Below are positions 37,501 to 49,899 of a DNA stretch of 64,000 bases, piece after piece. The stretch spans positions 54,787,746 through 54,851,745 of the forward strand of contig OX345636.1 in the NCBI GenBank assembly GCA_947044365.1. Reading direction: 5' to 3'. Below the pieces are notes generated by a model, which saw only the letters and a list, made by a program, of their open reading frames with translations, did not search any database and was not told where the DNA came from. The DNA is from Petrosia ficiformis. Its lineage: Eukaryota > Porifera > Demospongiae > Haplosclerida > Petrosiidae. Every line of letters starts with the position of its first letter. Position 1 is the first letter of the stretch. The translations under genes were made by a program, and so were the position numbers.

Positions 37501-39861
37501 TTTAACTAAAAGTCACAATGTCTTTCATATAATTACAATAGTGAAAATGTACAAGTTGCATCTATTCTTCATCTATTTACTGTTTCATCCATCCATGTAT
37601 CCACTACCATTCATATATGTATTTTCATACACATACTAATGGCCTTAAGTTATAGTCACAAAATCTGTTGCTATGATTGCTACAATCCCCATAATTGCAT
37701 TCATCTTCATTTTAGTTTGTCCATAGTACCTCTGATGGTTGTAGTCATGTAGTCATGATTATATGTTGGCGATACCTGTCTCGCAACATTGTCTATAGTT
37801 ATTTAGTACCAGCTTTAAGAAGTATGAGTTAGATATAGTATGTATATTAGGAGAGCTCAAAGAAAATGGCCGCCTATACATTTGTATCACAACTATGTCA
37901 ATTAGTAATGCTGAGAAGATTATTTTGTTGTCTAAGCAGAACAAGCATGTTGAAAATAGGCCAAAACGTCTACCAATTGGCACACTATTTCCACATTCTG
38001 GTTATAGGGGTCACAAAATCTGTTGCTATGGTAATGTAATCTACTTACGTAAAAGATAGAGAAACCTCTCATTCACAGTATATGCTCTTTTGTTTCTTGT
38101 TAGGTACTCTTCATGTTGTTGTTCTGTATCTAAAGTATGACAAATTGATAAACTTTGATAAATAGATGACCTTTTGTATCAACAAGCAAAGAGATGAATG
38201 GTCAAGCAGATGATATTCTAAATCAAATTCTTAACCTGATTTCTCTTCAAATTCAGTTTCTTTTTTAATTCTCTTACAGTTTCCAGGAGGTTGTGGAACT
38301 GACGCTATTGGCCACACGGTATCTGAAAAGGTAGTATATATAGTATATATTGGTATTGTACATGTATTTAGTATTGCTTAGTATAACATAAACAAAACAC
38401 TTTTAGATATGATAATATTGTAATAGTTTCTCATAGTAATTAATTAGGCTAACACTAAAAGGTCTTATTATAAGGTGGCGATACCATGGCATTAATGATA
38501 TTCATACCTAAACCGTTCTTTGTTATTATTATGGATACCATTTGTCAATTGATTTTCATATTTGGAACATAATATTACCGTGGTGAAGCTTGTTGTTGGT
38601 AAACATTTAAAGTATTTTGCATGTTGTATTCAAGAGTTGAGCTCATCAGCAGAACCCACCACAAAGGTACATTTTTGTCCAGAAACAAAGAGAAAAACAG
38701 GAGGCTTACTGTGTGAGATTACACGATCATTGAAGGCCTTTTCCTTATATCTGTTTCTGCTCCAGAGATATTGCAAACAGTCATTCTTCTTTGACAAATA
38801 TCTCAACAAGATGTAGTAAAATCAGGAAAATGGTTGAGTGGTTTTGTAGATACACACGAAACAAAACATGTTCAAAATTTCAAAGCTGCACTGCCACCTT
38901 AAGTTAATCAAATGCCACCTTAAGTTAATCAACACATTTATGACTACACTAGGTAAGAGGATAACATTCAAAAGTTTTCACACAAATCCAAATGTTAATT
39001 CTCTATATATACTTTGTCTACTGGTTTTTTCAATTTCAATATTTGAATTTCAACTAATAACTAAACTTACTAAAGGTCATTCACATTCACTGTGACCTCA
39101 CATAAATGATCTTAACTTTAGTATGGAATATTCATTTTTTCTGGACTATTTTCGTATGACTATCATTCCTTTTTTTGTGTGTGTGTATGTCAATTTTCAA
39201 TTCATTATTCATTTTTGAGTTACAGCAGGTACATGTACATACTACTTTTGAGGTCATCATGAATGTGAACATACTTTGTTAAGTTGTCAGTACATTTTAC
39301 CATAGACTGTAATAATAATAACATAATTATAATAATAAATGGGTGAAGGTAGAAATCGTCAGTCATGGCAGAAAGCTCAGAGCCAGCTCGAATTTGTTGC
39401 AGCCACTACTTCAATTGTACTTCATTTCAAGCTGTGATTCGATTGCAAAAGGCTTCAAAAACTCTTTTGCCACCAGACATCATCTGAAAGTTGTTAAATG
39501 ACGACTGTGAGTTACAAAAATTGTCATAACTTTAAAAACAAAAGGTTTTAGCAAAAGCCTATTGTTACTACTTTTGATCTTTGTATGACTTCACGTCTGG
39601 TGGTAGTATTTTCAAAGTATCAATGTTCGTAGGTTCGCTGGAATTTTGCCAACAGACAGACAAAACAATTACAGTAACACTCCGCTCCGCCTACGCCGGC
39701 GAGGGTTAATAATAATAATAATGATGATGATATATATTATATAGTTTATATATATATAATGTTAATTTTATGTCACAACATGAGGTACTATATCAGATTT
39801 ATAATCCCCTAGCTCGAGGGACACAAGCCCAAGGGAGAGGCGATTAAAATCTGATATATAC

Positions 39862-39910
<49 letters not shown>

Positions 39911-42900
39911 AATTATCTCTATGGTGACAACATGTCTTGATTCATTATATTATAAAACAGAAATGTATATTTTGTTTGTAGTACTAACTTAGTGTTATAT
40001 TGACACTTGTCTTTCCTGCTTTATTAACACCAATACACAGATAATATCCATCATCAGTTATATGAATTTTAGATATACCAAGTGAACCATTCCTGTAAGC
40101 ACTATATCGTCCCCTGTCTCGAGCTGCATGAGAATAAAGATTTAATATAATTACATTTATACATGTGTAATTATATAAATGTTCAGAGAGAGGATAGATA
40201 TGGATGGATAGATGGATGTAAGGATGGAAGAATGGATGGATGGATGGATGGATGGATGGATGGTTGGATGAATCGATGGATGGATGGATGGATGGTTGGA
40301 TGGATGGTTGGATGGATGTGTATCGATGGATGGATAGCTGGATGTATGTGTATGGATAGATGGTTGGATGGCAGATGGATAGATGGTTAGATGGATGGAC
40401 GGATGGATGTAAGAATGGAAGAATGGATGGATGGACGGATGGATGTAAGGATGAAAGAAAGGATGGATGGTTGGATGAATCAATGTAAGGATGGAAGAAT
40501 AGATGGATGGTTGGATGGATGGATGCATGGATAGTTGGATGGATGGATCTACTGATGGATAGATAGGTGGATGGATTGATGAATGGTTTATTGTCAGCTG
40601 TTCACATCACCTTCTTTGTTGATTGGTTTCCAGAGTATAAGATGTTCGTTGTTGAATTTCCATTGAATATAATCAACACCAGTTGATGATACATTACAAG
40701 TGATGATACCATCAAAACCAACGACAAGATTTTGTGTTGAGTTAGCACTAACTTCTGGTTTTACTGTATATCAATAGTTATAATATCTTCAAGATGACTT
40801 GTATAACTTTTTATGGCCCATAGAGCCATCCCTATAATTGCTTTTCACGGGGTTGAATCTATATATATACGTATACATGTTTGTGTCACTTGCGCGACTA
40901 TGCGTTGTATACGTAGTTAAGGAAGTTGCGTTATTCCCGGGGGCTCGGTCAATTAATGGGTGTGGCATGTAAAAGAACACACGTTTGAGCTACAGACCAG
41001 CCAGGAAGCTTGAGAAAGGATGTAAAACTGCTAATAACTGTTGTATATAGCAGAGAAACCGTATAAATATTATGCAAGAATCTTTAACAAGTAAGTATGA
41101 TAAGTTGCTGAGTTTCAGACACGACGAAGTCATCATTTAGAACCTTGAAGGAGTTCTTCAGTCACTTCATCAGAGATCTGTGTATTTAGACTGCAATCAG
41201 GCTTACACTTACTTCTTCAGGCCCCAGCTTTCGAGTACACAGAAAGGTAGAGACACTAGTGTCACCAGTAATGCTTAATACATAGTCATCACAAAGTAAA
41301 TATAGGGATGTTTTTTTTCTCTATATACACTTGTTTATAAATACATTTTAGTGTACACAGTCAACCCTACCACCACCACACACACACACACACACAGACC
41401 AGACATGAGTAATTAATTGAAGGTACATGTACTCTAAAGAATTTTTCTAGGCAAAGTGTTTGTGCTTGTGGTTGAGTACTTTTAGTGCTAGCCCAGCTAA
41501 AAAAATGTAACAATAATCTCATTCACAAACTTTTTTTTGCATTGCTTGACTAAAATGTACTCAAAATTATGCTTTAAGCACTTTTAAAGGTGTTTTAGAT
41601 TGAGCTCAAAGCACTTTCTTCCGTTCTACTACATGAGCAGTTTATAGCCTCAAAGACTTTACTGTGTACTTGAGATTATGCTCAAGTACTAATTTCTAAA
41701 GTGCTTCAACCCATGTCTGAGTCACACACACACACACACACACACAATAATTACAACCATAATTCAATAGAGATAAGTAATTGATAATATAATTAAATTT
41801 TAACTGTCAAAGGGAGGGGGGAACTGACAGACAAATGCATCACCAATAGCATCTGATCAAAGCAATACTTCTTCCTCCCTCCCTCCCTCGTTGGCCAAGT
41901 ACATAATGTATGTATGGTTACTACCAAGCATTTAGTATGCATTCATATGTGTCAATAATGATTATCACCCATCCTTAAGCACCCATAAACAAGATTAAAG
42001 GACAGGTCTACTGCAATAAGTACAACTAACTGAAATAGAATATAGTAAGCAAAATCTAAAATCCACTGCAAGTACTGTGTACTTTGTAAGTGGATTTGTA
42101 ATAGATAGAACATGACCGCGAGGGGTGTATCAGATATACACGAAAATGATATTCATAATCATTTGAGTGTATACCTGATACGCCACGAGGTGAGGTCATG
42201 TTCTATATGGCTTGTATTGATAGGAAGCCATAAGATGAAAGACGCCACTCACGCAGTTGCTATGCAATTATTTTGGTATCCTAGCAATATTTATTGCGTC
42301 ATGACTGTTGCGGTTTATCTCCTAGTATCTACCATTACGTCACAATATTTTAGCGTGTGAGACTGTTCGAATTTGGATATCGAACTAGTGAAAGACTGAA
42401 AGAGAATGCAGATCCGAAAATTCAAGACTTTCGAAAAAAGTGTCTAAAGCTTTCTTTAACCAAAAAGAATCCTTTTGCGTACATACAAAACGAAGAAATA
42501 GATAGATGGTTTTCAACTTTCATAGCTGAGGTTCGCCGCATTGATAGTGACCAATATCCTCCAAGAAACATTCACAAATTGCTTTCAGGTATTCTTCATT
42601 CTTTGATATATGAGATATTACAGCTGTGATACTCCCAATGTATTATATAGAAGAGACTCCCAGTTCAAGGTGTTTGTGAGGTTGTGTTTCGTGAACTTTG
42701 TAAAGCTATTGGAACTAGTGTCCGACACGTAGGTGTTATTAAGATGGAAGAGGAAGATCAACTATTATTGAAAACTTTTGTTTTGTTCTATATATTACTA
42801 CATGTATGTTGTTAAAAAACATCCGGTGGAATATATATATATCACTGTCAGTTGCTTTAATCTTTTAAGAGTCATGTCCGGTGGAATATGTATATTTAAC

Positions 42901-45900
42901 AGGAAGTTGGGGTCTACGTAATATACACTGATCGCGGTAGCTTTCATCTTATGGCTTCCTATAATACAAACATATATATACTACACAGTGTTACACCTTA
43001 GCACTATGCTATCACATACAAACATAAAGGTATATAATTCACACATTACTATGATTACAGTACAAAGCAGTACTATAGTACTACATAGAAGTACAGTTCA
43101 CTACCACCTTATAAAAGTGTAGGTCCCATCATAGAATGTAAACCTAATAAAGTCAGGTACTGTAATTATATGATTATCTCAATGAAACTAAACATTTATA
43201 TAGGTAACAAAACAGGTTTTAAGATGACAGACGACAACCTATAAAAATTTAACGAGGCAACTTAAAAACCTATTTTTCTCACAAACTCAAAAATATTACA
43301 ATATAAAGTAAAGCAGTACAATAGCTCAGAGTGTAATAAATACTACAAATGAGTTTTAAATCTATTATTATACATGTTAAACACTTAATAATGAGTACAG
43401 TTGTACAAGTTTGGCGTCAGTTCAAGAATTTATTAGCCTAGACAATGTCATTTATAACTATTACAAGGTTTTCAACTTACTCTAGAACCCCACGAATAGA
43501 TATTTCCTTCAGACAAAAGTAAAACTTCATAAAATAAGATAAATAAGATAGTATATATAGCAGATAAACACCTTCAATTTTGATTGTTTTCTGTTGTATC
43601 GCTGGTTTCTCTTTGTTATGATGAATAAAAACTCTTCGTGGAGCCCTGCCTTAGTGTTCAAACTAGTACAGTAAGTGTTCAGCAAGGTATATATACCTCC
43701 ACTATAAATAAACTGATGCAAAAATAGCCAACATCTGTTCGGACAACTTTACCATAATTATTAGTTTCAGTATTAATTACATCATAATTTTGAGCTCACC
43801 CATGCAAAATGTCTCTTGACACGTGTCAGTACATTTGTGACACGCATATGCGCGAATACCTTCAGGTAATCAACATACTATTTGCATAGGTGGAACAGTC
43901 ACCTGTCTGTCACCTTAATCATAGTACACTTACATGTATTACACTCAAAACAAATGGATACTGATACTAAAATTGGTCCATCACTAGTAGTGTTGTTTAA
44001 GTAAGAAAATGATCACTTTTAGTTATAATCATAATATACCTCATTTTAAGGCTGGGAAAAAGGTTCAAATGTTTGAACCTTTGCTGCAAATTTCTCCCTT
44101 CAAGCTTCGCTATCATACCTACTTTATATTTGCACATGCACACTTGTACAGTCAAAATGTGTGGTTAATAATATATTAATGCAATCACTAGATACATATA
44201 AACAATACTAATCACTAGTCACACTTAAACAATACTAATCACTAGTCACACTTAAACAATACTAATCACTAGTCACACTTAAACAACTAGTCACACTTAA
44301 ACAATACTAATCACTATTCACACTTAAACAATACTAATCACTAGTCACAATTAAACAATACTAATCACTAGTCACACTTAAACAATACTAATCACTAGAC
44401 TAGTCACACTTAAACAATACTAATCACTATTCACACTTAAACAATACTAATCACTAGTCACACTTAATCACTAGTCACACTTAAACAATTACTAATCACT
44501 AGTCACACTTAAACAATTACTAATCACTAGTCACACTTAAACAATACTAATCACTAGTCACACTTAAACAATACTAATCACTAGTCACACTTAAACAATA
44601 CTAATCACTAGTCACACTTAAACAATACTAATCACTAGTCACACTTAAACAATACTAATCACTAGTCACACTTAAACAATACTAATCACTAGTCACACTT
44701 AATCAGTAGTCACACTTAAACAATTACTAATCACTAGTCACACTTAAACAATACTAATCACTAGTCACACTTAAACAATACTAATCACTAGTCACACTTA
44801 ATCACTAGTCACACTTAAACAATTACTAATCACTAGTCACACTTAAACAATACTAATCACTAGTCACACTTAATCACTAGTCACACTTAAACAATTACTA
44901 ATCACTAGTCACACTTAAACAATACTAATCACTAGTCACACTTAAACAATACTAATCACTAGTCACACTTAAACAATACTAATCACTAGTCACACTTAAT
45001 CACTAGTCACACTTAAACAATTACTAATCACTAGTCACACTTAAACAACACTAATCCCTAGTCACACTTAAACAATACTAATCACTAGTCACACTTAAAC
45101 AATTACTAATCACTAGTCACACTTAAACAACACTAATCACTAGTCACACTTAAACAATACTAATCACTATTCACACTTAATCACTAGTCACACTTAAACA
45201 ATACTAATCACTAGTCACACTTAAACAATTACTAATCACTAGTCACACTTAAACAACACTAATCACTACTCACACTTAAACAATACTAATCACTAGTCAC
45301 ATTTAATCACTAGTCACACTTAAACAATTACTAATCACTATTCACACTTAAACAACACTAATCCCTAGTCACACTTAAACAATACTAATCACTATTCACA
45401 CTTAAACAATACTTCATACCATATAAAGCAGCTGTAGCATTTTTATGACTAGGATCATTCTCAACAGCGCATGTATAGATCCCAGTATCTGCTACTTCAA
45501 TCATATTGATACGTAGATCTCTTTTCTTTCCTTTGATACGATACTTTAAGCTCTTTTCTAAAACCTCTCCGTCTTTCATCCAAATCACCTGTGAAAATAA
45601 TCTTCATGTTATGTTATACATAAGAGGATATGAACCAAAGATACATGTATTTCCTACCTCAAAATGTTTATGGCCTGTAGGGCCATCTAGGCCTGGGGGG
45701 TATACCGATATTTAGTTAAAATTACGATATTACTTACTGTACAATTTACAACACAGACTTCTACCTTACTTAGAGAGACAGAGAACAAAGTTGGAGATAC
45801 CAAAACTATGCTTCGTTAGTTGGAAGAATGCAGCAAGGCCAGCGTTTGAACGTGCAGTGGTCAGTGACAACCCCACACTTAGCGTCTTTGTCAATTAAGT

Positions 45901-46946
45901 CACTTATAACTAGATGGATTACTCACATAGCTTTGATTTCTACACAGCTTAAAGCATATTTAGAGGACTCTCTAAGGAAATTTAATTCAAACTTTTGCTA
46001 AAGTGTAAATTAATTTAAAAAATGTTAATAGCATAAATGTGCTAATTGAATAATGATAGTAATACTTACACCTAACATTGACCCAGGCCCTGTGAAAGGT
46101 TTTGTTGACCTATTGATCCAGTATGCACATCTTACAGACAGATATAGTATTGTAGTAGTCTGAATGAGTTGTTTGTGATGTTCAGGTATTGTTTGATGCC
46201 TACAAAACATTTGTGGGTGTTACCAATTGTGGAATACGTGTTTAGTAGATATAATATTTATAATTATAAATTTTCATGTAATAATCGATATCAAAATTGT
46301 CAATATCTAGGACCATCCCTATGATTGTTTCAACAAGAGTTAATCTATATAAAATATTACAACTATACAGTTTTGAAGCACGGGTCAAATTGGCTCAACA
46401 ATGTTTAGTGTGTGCGCCATTGAGAATATATCTTGAGCCAATTAACAAAGACTTAATGCTGTTAGTGATAATATAATCATAATAAAATCTGGCCCAAATG
46501 TACATATATTGGCACAATGTTCACTGAAAGCTCCTACCTCCAACAATTAGAATAGGATATACAATACTGTCATATAGTGTTTTTACGAAGATGGTTTTTA
46601 AGATGAGGTGTCAGACCCCTTGATCAATTGTCAAGCTGGGTGGCTATAATACTGTATATGATACCACATAGAGATGTGCCACAAAAAACTACAGTAACAT
46701 TCATGTGTAAAGAGATATAATATTATACTAACATTTTCTTCCACTCGATGAAGTTTACCCTCAATGAGTTCACGACAGGAGAATATGACATGATGGGGTT
46801 TGTTGTCCCCAATAAGTAATTCAGAAGGATCAACAATCAAAGATCCACAAGTAATAGCTGCTGTAACTAACAGGGCTAAAAATCCTTTAAAGATTACAAG
46901 ATGTAATATTATAAAGTAACACTTATGTATCCTTACTTGCAACCAT
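32108..46946 (-). CDS. Secreted Ig-Ig-Ig-trypsin serine protease, ten exons
   Basis: Exons by eye (minus): 46946-46937, 46884-46733, 45588-45420, 40763-40611, 40123-39989, 38322-38236, 38129-38049, 37026-36795, 35115-34962 and 32875-32108. Every junction is GT-AG and the phases (1,0,1,1,1,1,1,2,0) close to a 646-residue protein. Order: signal peptide ([17 protein letters not shown]), Ig 1 ([21 protein letters not shown]), Ig 2 ([23 protein letters not shown]), a linker with a short basic stretch, Ig 3 ([29 protein letters not shown]), then [18 protein letters not shown]. The last gives an Arg-Ile activation site with a Cys before it. Trypsin domain: His in TALHC, Asp in SDLALLEL, Ser in CLSDSGGPL. 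The Asp six residues before the Ser (DACLSDSGG) suggests trypsin-like Lys/Arg specificity. The usual TAAHC and GDSGG are TALHC and SDSGG, both tolerated. It is likely extracellular; partners unknown. Confidence 0.9.
33000..33900. repeat. Intronic dispersed repeats with hAT-like end
   Basis: AGTGGCGGATGGGG near 33021 is a common hAT-like terminus. Two related blocks around TACAGATGTAAAATTT (33365 and 33650) and a block at 33800-33910 recur in diverged form at 45770-45910. This is the intron before the protease exon. Confidence 0.45.
34129..34526. mobile_element. MITE with TAGGGCTGAAACGAATA ends
   Basis: TAGGGCTGAAACGAATA at the left and its exact inverse at the right, with inner copies of CGAATATCCGGATA in both directions. 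It is about 400 bp, non-coding, inside an intron, and flanked by TATA repeats that hide any target duplication. Confidence 0.8.
35440..35545. repeat. Dispersed repeat shared with 40.8-41.0 kb
   Basis: The block with CCGAGCCCCCTGCAATGACG and CAACTTCCTTAACTA is found inverted near 40905-40960. Non-coding, intronic. Confidence 0.55.
35574..35608. repeat. Perfect 17-bp-arm palindrome
   Basis: AAGAAACTCTGTGGAAA, one centre base, then its exact reverse complement. Further partly symmetric ACATGTAT-type sequence lies on both sides. It may be the tip of a fold-back element. Confidence 0.9.
37200..37290. repeat. Palindromic MITE fragment
   Basis: GGCCTGGGCGATAGT start, then repeated ACTATCACGATAGT inverted units. 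No right terminus was found. Confidence 0.45.
39330..39720 (+). repeat. Dispersed repeat, diverged copy
   Basis: Related to 54820-55135: shared order of CATGGCAGAAAGCT, ACTTCAATTGTACTT, CATCATCTGAA and a right end near AGTAACACTCCGCTCCG. Intronic. Confidence 0.5.
39776..39912. repeat. Imperfect hairpin followed by (TA)n
   Basis: ATATCAGATTTATAATCCCC and its near inverse GGCGATTAAAATCTGATAT flank a 25-bp loop. A TA run follows to about 39912. Confidence 0.6.
40190..40600. repeat. GGAT/GATG minisatellite
   Basis: About 400 bp of TGGA-type tetramers with variants, in the intron between the fourth and fifth coding exons of the Ig-protease. The open frames in it are artefacts. Confidence 0.95.
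42109..42205. repeat. Imperfect hairpin element
   Basis: ACATGACC ... GGTGTATCAGATATACAC on the left and GTGTATACCTGATACGCC ... GGTCATGT on the right. It abuts the next element. Confidence 0.65.
42222..42966 (+). mobile_element. Element with GGAAGCCATAAGATGAAAG inverted ends holding a Crypton-like remnant
   Basis: The 19-bp inverted repeats GGAAGCCATAAGATGAAAG (about 42231-42249) and its exact inverse (about 42941-42959) bound roughly 730 bp, each next to a GATA/TATA tract. Between them is a decayed recombinase-type coding region (see next entry). Confidence 0.6.
42357..42815 (+). pseudogene. Crypton/DUF3504-like domain remnant
   Basis: One frame reads [18 protein letters not shown], then [21 protein letters not shown]. 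After a gap and frame change come [19 protein letters not shown] and EEEDQLL. The order W..F..EVRR.D...YPP.....LL.G, then REL...GIGT......, then EEE..L is that of the DUF3504/Crypton-derived domain known from ZMYM, QRICH1 and KCTD1 relatives. It has frame breaks and stops and no tyrosine-recombinase core. Confidence 0.6.
44050..44165. repeat. Dispersed repeat, copy 2 (inverted versus 3.5 kb)
   Basis: The reverse complement matches the 3520-3690 block, including the TTCGAAGGGAGAAATTT-type segment and the GGTTCAAATGTTTGAACC hairpin. Confidence 0.6.
44170..45411. repeat. 27-bp intronic satellite with 17- and 28-bp variants
   Basis: The main unit is TAATCACTAGTCACACTTAA plus ACAATAC (27 bp). A short 17-bp form lacks the ACAATACTAA part and a 28-bp form has ACAATTACTAA. 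About 45 units. It lies in the Ig-protease intron and reaches within about 8 bp of the splice donor of the exon 45588-45420. Confidence 0.95.
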
Positions 46947-46996
46947 CTTGTACACGTGCTGTCATGCTTCGGCTCCGATTTCTAATGATCAATCAT

Positions 46997-47054
46997 GGTG
47001 ACAATTAGTCTGGGGACCCGCCCGAAGGGGCTGGTGCCCAGACTAGGTGACATT
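46997..47054. mobile_element. 40-bp micro-MITE with 9-bp target duplication
   Basis: TAGTCTGGG ... CCCAGACTA (47006-47045) is flanked by GGTGACAAT and GGTGACATT (8 of 9 match). It lies just upstream of the Ig-protease start codon, in the likely promoter or 5' UTR. Its ends resemble the TAGTCTC family seen at 18.7, 30.2 and 59.3 kb. Confidence 0.6.
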
Positions 47055-48200
47055 CATCAACAGTCTTGTGCGGATCGTCCCAGCTTCACCCACGCAATTT
47101 AAATCATCGCAGTATAAAGATACTTCGCGTCTTCAACTCTGGTTCTTCACTGTTTTGCAGACTAGCAATATTAATAATGAATGAATCTGATAGTTTCTAA
47201 GTTAAAAGGAATTTTTCTCGTATGTTATACTCTAAAATGATATTCATTTTAAAGTATTTATCATCAAGCCATGTAACATATTGGTAACAGCATTAATAGC
47301 CAGGGAATGTAAGGATCTTTGCCGAAATGAAACTAAGGATCATGCATTACTTGCTTCTATATCCGTAGCTTGATAATCTTTCAAAGCTCGATAATTATCT
47401 TTCCAAGCCATGTTGTTCACTGTGTCATAAACTGGTGACAGAAAGTAAGGATCTTTGGTATATAGTTTCTGCAATGAAGCTACAGATCTCTGCTAGTTTC
47501 TATAATTTGTTGCAAATTTCCCTACCTTTTTTTGGGTACATGCATTATACTCACATTTTATTGCTTGTTGTTTCTACTACTTTTGCATGTTCACTGTATC
47601 ATAGACATGGGAAACAGGAAATGATGCAACATATGTTGCATCATTTTCTGTTTTCTAAGTTCTCTGTTTGTTTTTGTCTTTTAACTTGGTAAACATCTAT
47701 CTGGATTGTACATTTTGTTTGTTAGAACATTCTCTAAAATTCTCGAAAATCATGTTTTTTGTTTTTTGCTTCTATTTGGAAATCATCTGTTATTGAGAGG
47801 TTTGGAATGAACTGCTCTTTTATTGAAAAGTCAAGTTATAAGCTTGCTCATTAATTACATAAACAATCTTGGAGTTTTTAAGGATCCTGGCTGATTTGAG
47901 TGGTTTTTATAATGCAAAAATGTAGAAAAACCCAAAACTGAAGCTTAAATCCAGGGGTCGAATGATCAAAACTGGATGTAACTTGAAAATGATGCATCGA
48001 ATGTCAAACCTAATAAAAGTGTGAACAGCATGTGCACTTAAAAACACCCCTTATCAGAAAATAGACCTTCTGTCAGAGGTTTACGATTAGTTTTCATGAT
48101 TTTGAGCAACATTATTCAACTGAGAATTCACAACCTTGAATGTGTAGCAATAGGTAATATAAACTTCTGACAGTAGTTCCAATCTCTCACATGGTTAGTA
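47055..48200. other. Intergenic, upstream of the Ig-protease
   Basis: No gene recognised. The 85-codon frame at 47435-47692 has no splice or family support. The promoter of the protease gene should lie at its left edge, but I see no clear TATA element. Confidence 0.4.
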
Positions 48201-48204
48201 CTGA

Positions 48205-49640
48205 AAGGAAAAGAGTGTGTTCATTTTATCATACCTGTATATAGAACTGAAGGTGAGTTCATAACTCCCATAAGGACTTCATATATTCTTCAACTGTTAA
48301 TTGATAAGAATATATTTATGTTTATTTTAGTGGATTTGTTGACCATTAAAATAAATAATAACAAACAACTTCACTGAGAAGATTTATTTACTTGTATCAT
48401 GTCATTCATGATACATACATACATGAGATTATACTCTGATTGGAGGTGAATATAGTCAGCTGATAAATCATATTTAAATATAAACACTTAACTGTTCACA
48501 TTTTAAAAATAATTAATGATTTGATACAATAATTATTCCGAAGGGAGACTGAAGTTCATTAATCAGTGACAATAGATGATTAGTGTAGTGTTGACTAGAT
48601 ATATATTATATATATGATCATACATTATATTGACTAAGTACTACACAAGAAATATGTATAGGTAGATGATCAGTGTATGTGTAATATACTGACAGATTTT
48701 GTGAAACATTTTTCAATGTTTGGTTCTTCTTGAGAATACTAATATTCAGTAGTCAATAGTTTTCAATAGTCATACTATTTCAATGGTTTGAATTGTATTA
48801 TTACATGACAGCCCTTCAATCAATGTTTTCATTACACCACCAGCATAATTTATGCACTACATAATGATAGTGTATGAAGTCCTGTGTTGTATTGTAATCC
48901 TTCAGCTAATTAATGGTTGAGCAACATCAATAGAATCAATAAAAGACATTTTCATTTTTCTTAAGGTAGTCTCTCTCATCACATCTCTTAGTATTCTGCC
49001 TCCTTCAACATCCAGTTTGAACCTTTCCAGTTCTAATCATGACACTGATGCATACTGATTTGCCTGAGTTAGCTAAAGATTCTAGTCCTGTACTGTATTG
49101 TAATCCTTCAGATAATTTTTATCTTCTACATCAGTACATTTAACATCAAGACTAGTTATTTTGGCAAAACAAGAAAAAGTAGAGACAAGTTTAGAGATGG
49201 TACTCTCTTTTTAGTGTACACATGAATGTTTTCATTGTAGGACTGAATCCAAATCATTGTTGTTCAAAGGTATCATGAGAAATACCATCCAAAATTAAAT
49301 CAAGATCTGTGAGGTTAGTCATGTGTTGCTGAAGTTCAGATAATAATATCACATGTTTGGAATTGAAATCCCTTCCACTAATCTTTAATTTATGTACACT
49401 CCCTCCATCACAAGTTGTGGCATGATTTACTCCATTGAAAAAGCATTTGAATGAACTGTGTTTCTTTGATATCAATATCCAAAAATGCTGTAGAAGAACT
49501 GTTAGCAATACCATATCCAGTGACATAACATTCCATGTGTGATTTTATCTTCATTTGATAAGTCCCATCTGTTAATACTGATGAAATATATTCTGTGTTT
49601 TGGGTTTCAAACAATAAATTGTAAGTGCAAGAATGATTGT
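48205..49640 (-). pseudogene. Leucine-rich-repeat (NLR-type) gene remnants
   Basis: Minus-strand fragments in several frames: LSEGLQYSTGLESLANS (around 49110), LAEGLQYNTGLHTLSLCSA (around 48900, then a stop), LLSELQQHMTNLTDLDL (about 49270-49330), and near 48290 a block like the end of an LRR exon. The GLQ..T.L..L pattern is that of ribonuclease-inhibitor-type LRRs in sponge and cnidarian NLRs. There are many stops; no NACHT domain is seen here. Confidence 0.55.
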
Positions 49641-49899
49641 TTGACAGGATGTTTTGGATAACCTAACTTATACAGAGTTACTGTAGACAGAATGATCATC
49701 AAGATATCACTCCAATAGTGAATGAAGAAGGCAGGTATAGAGTTGTGCGACGGTTTTTGGTGCAAACTCTCTCTTTCCTTTCCTCCAGTACATCTGATAC
49801 TAGTCAGTTACTATCAGGAAAAGTTGCAGTTGCCACAGGACGACTTGTCACTATTACTGATGCAGAGAGAAGCAACTATTATATATATTAGTTACTCTT

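Noticed and set aside
40157..40528. His/Pro/Ser-rich and Asp/Gly/Trp-rich open frames on both strands
   Set aside because: Translation of the GGAT minisatellite.
44170..45411. Regular direct repeats that might look like a CRISPR array
   Set aside because: There are no unique spacers, units are contiguous and variable, and the locus is an intron of a eukaryotic gene.
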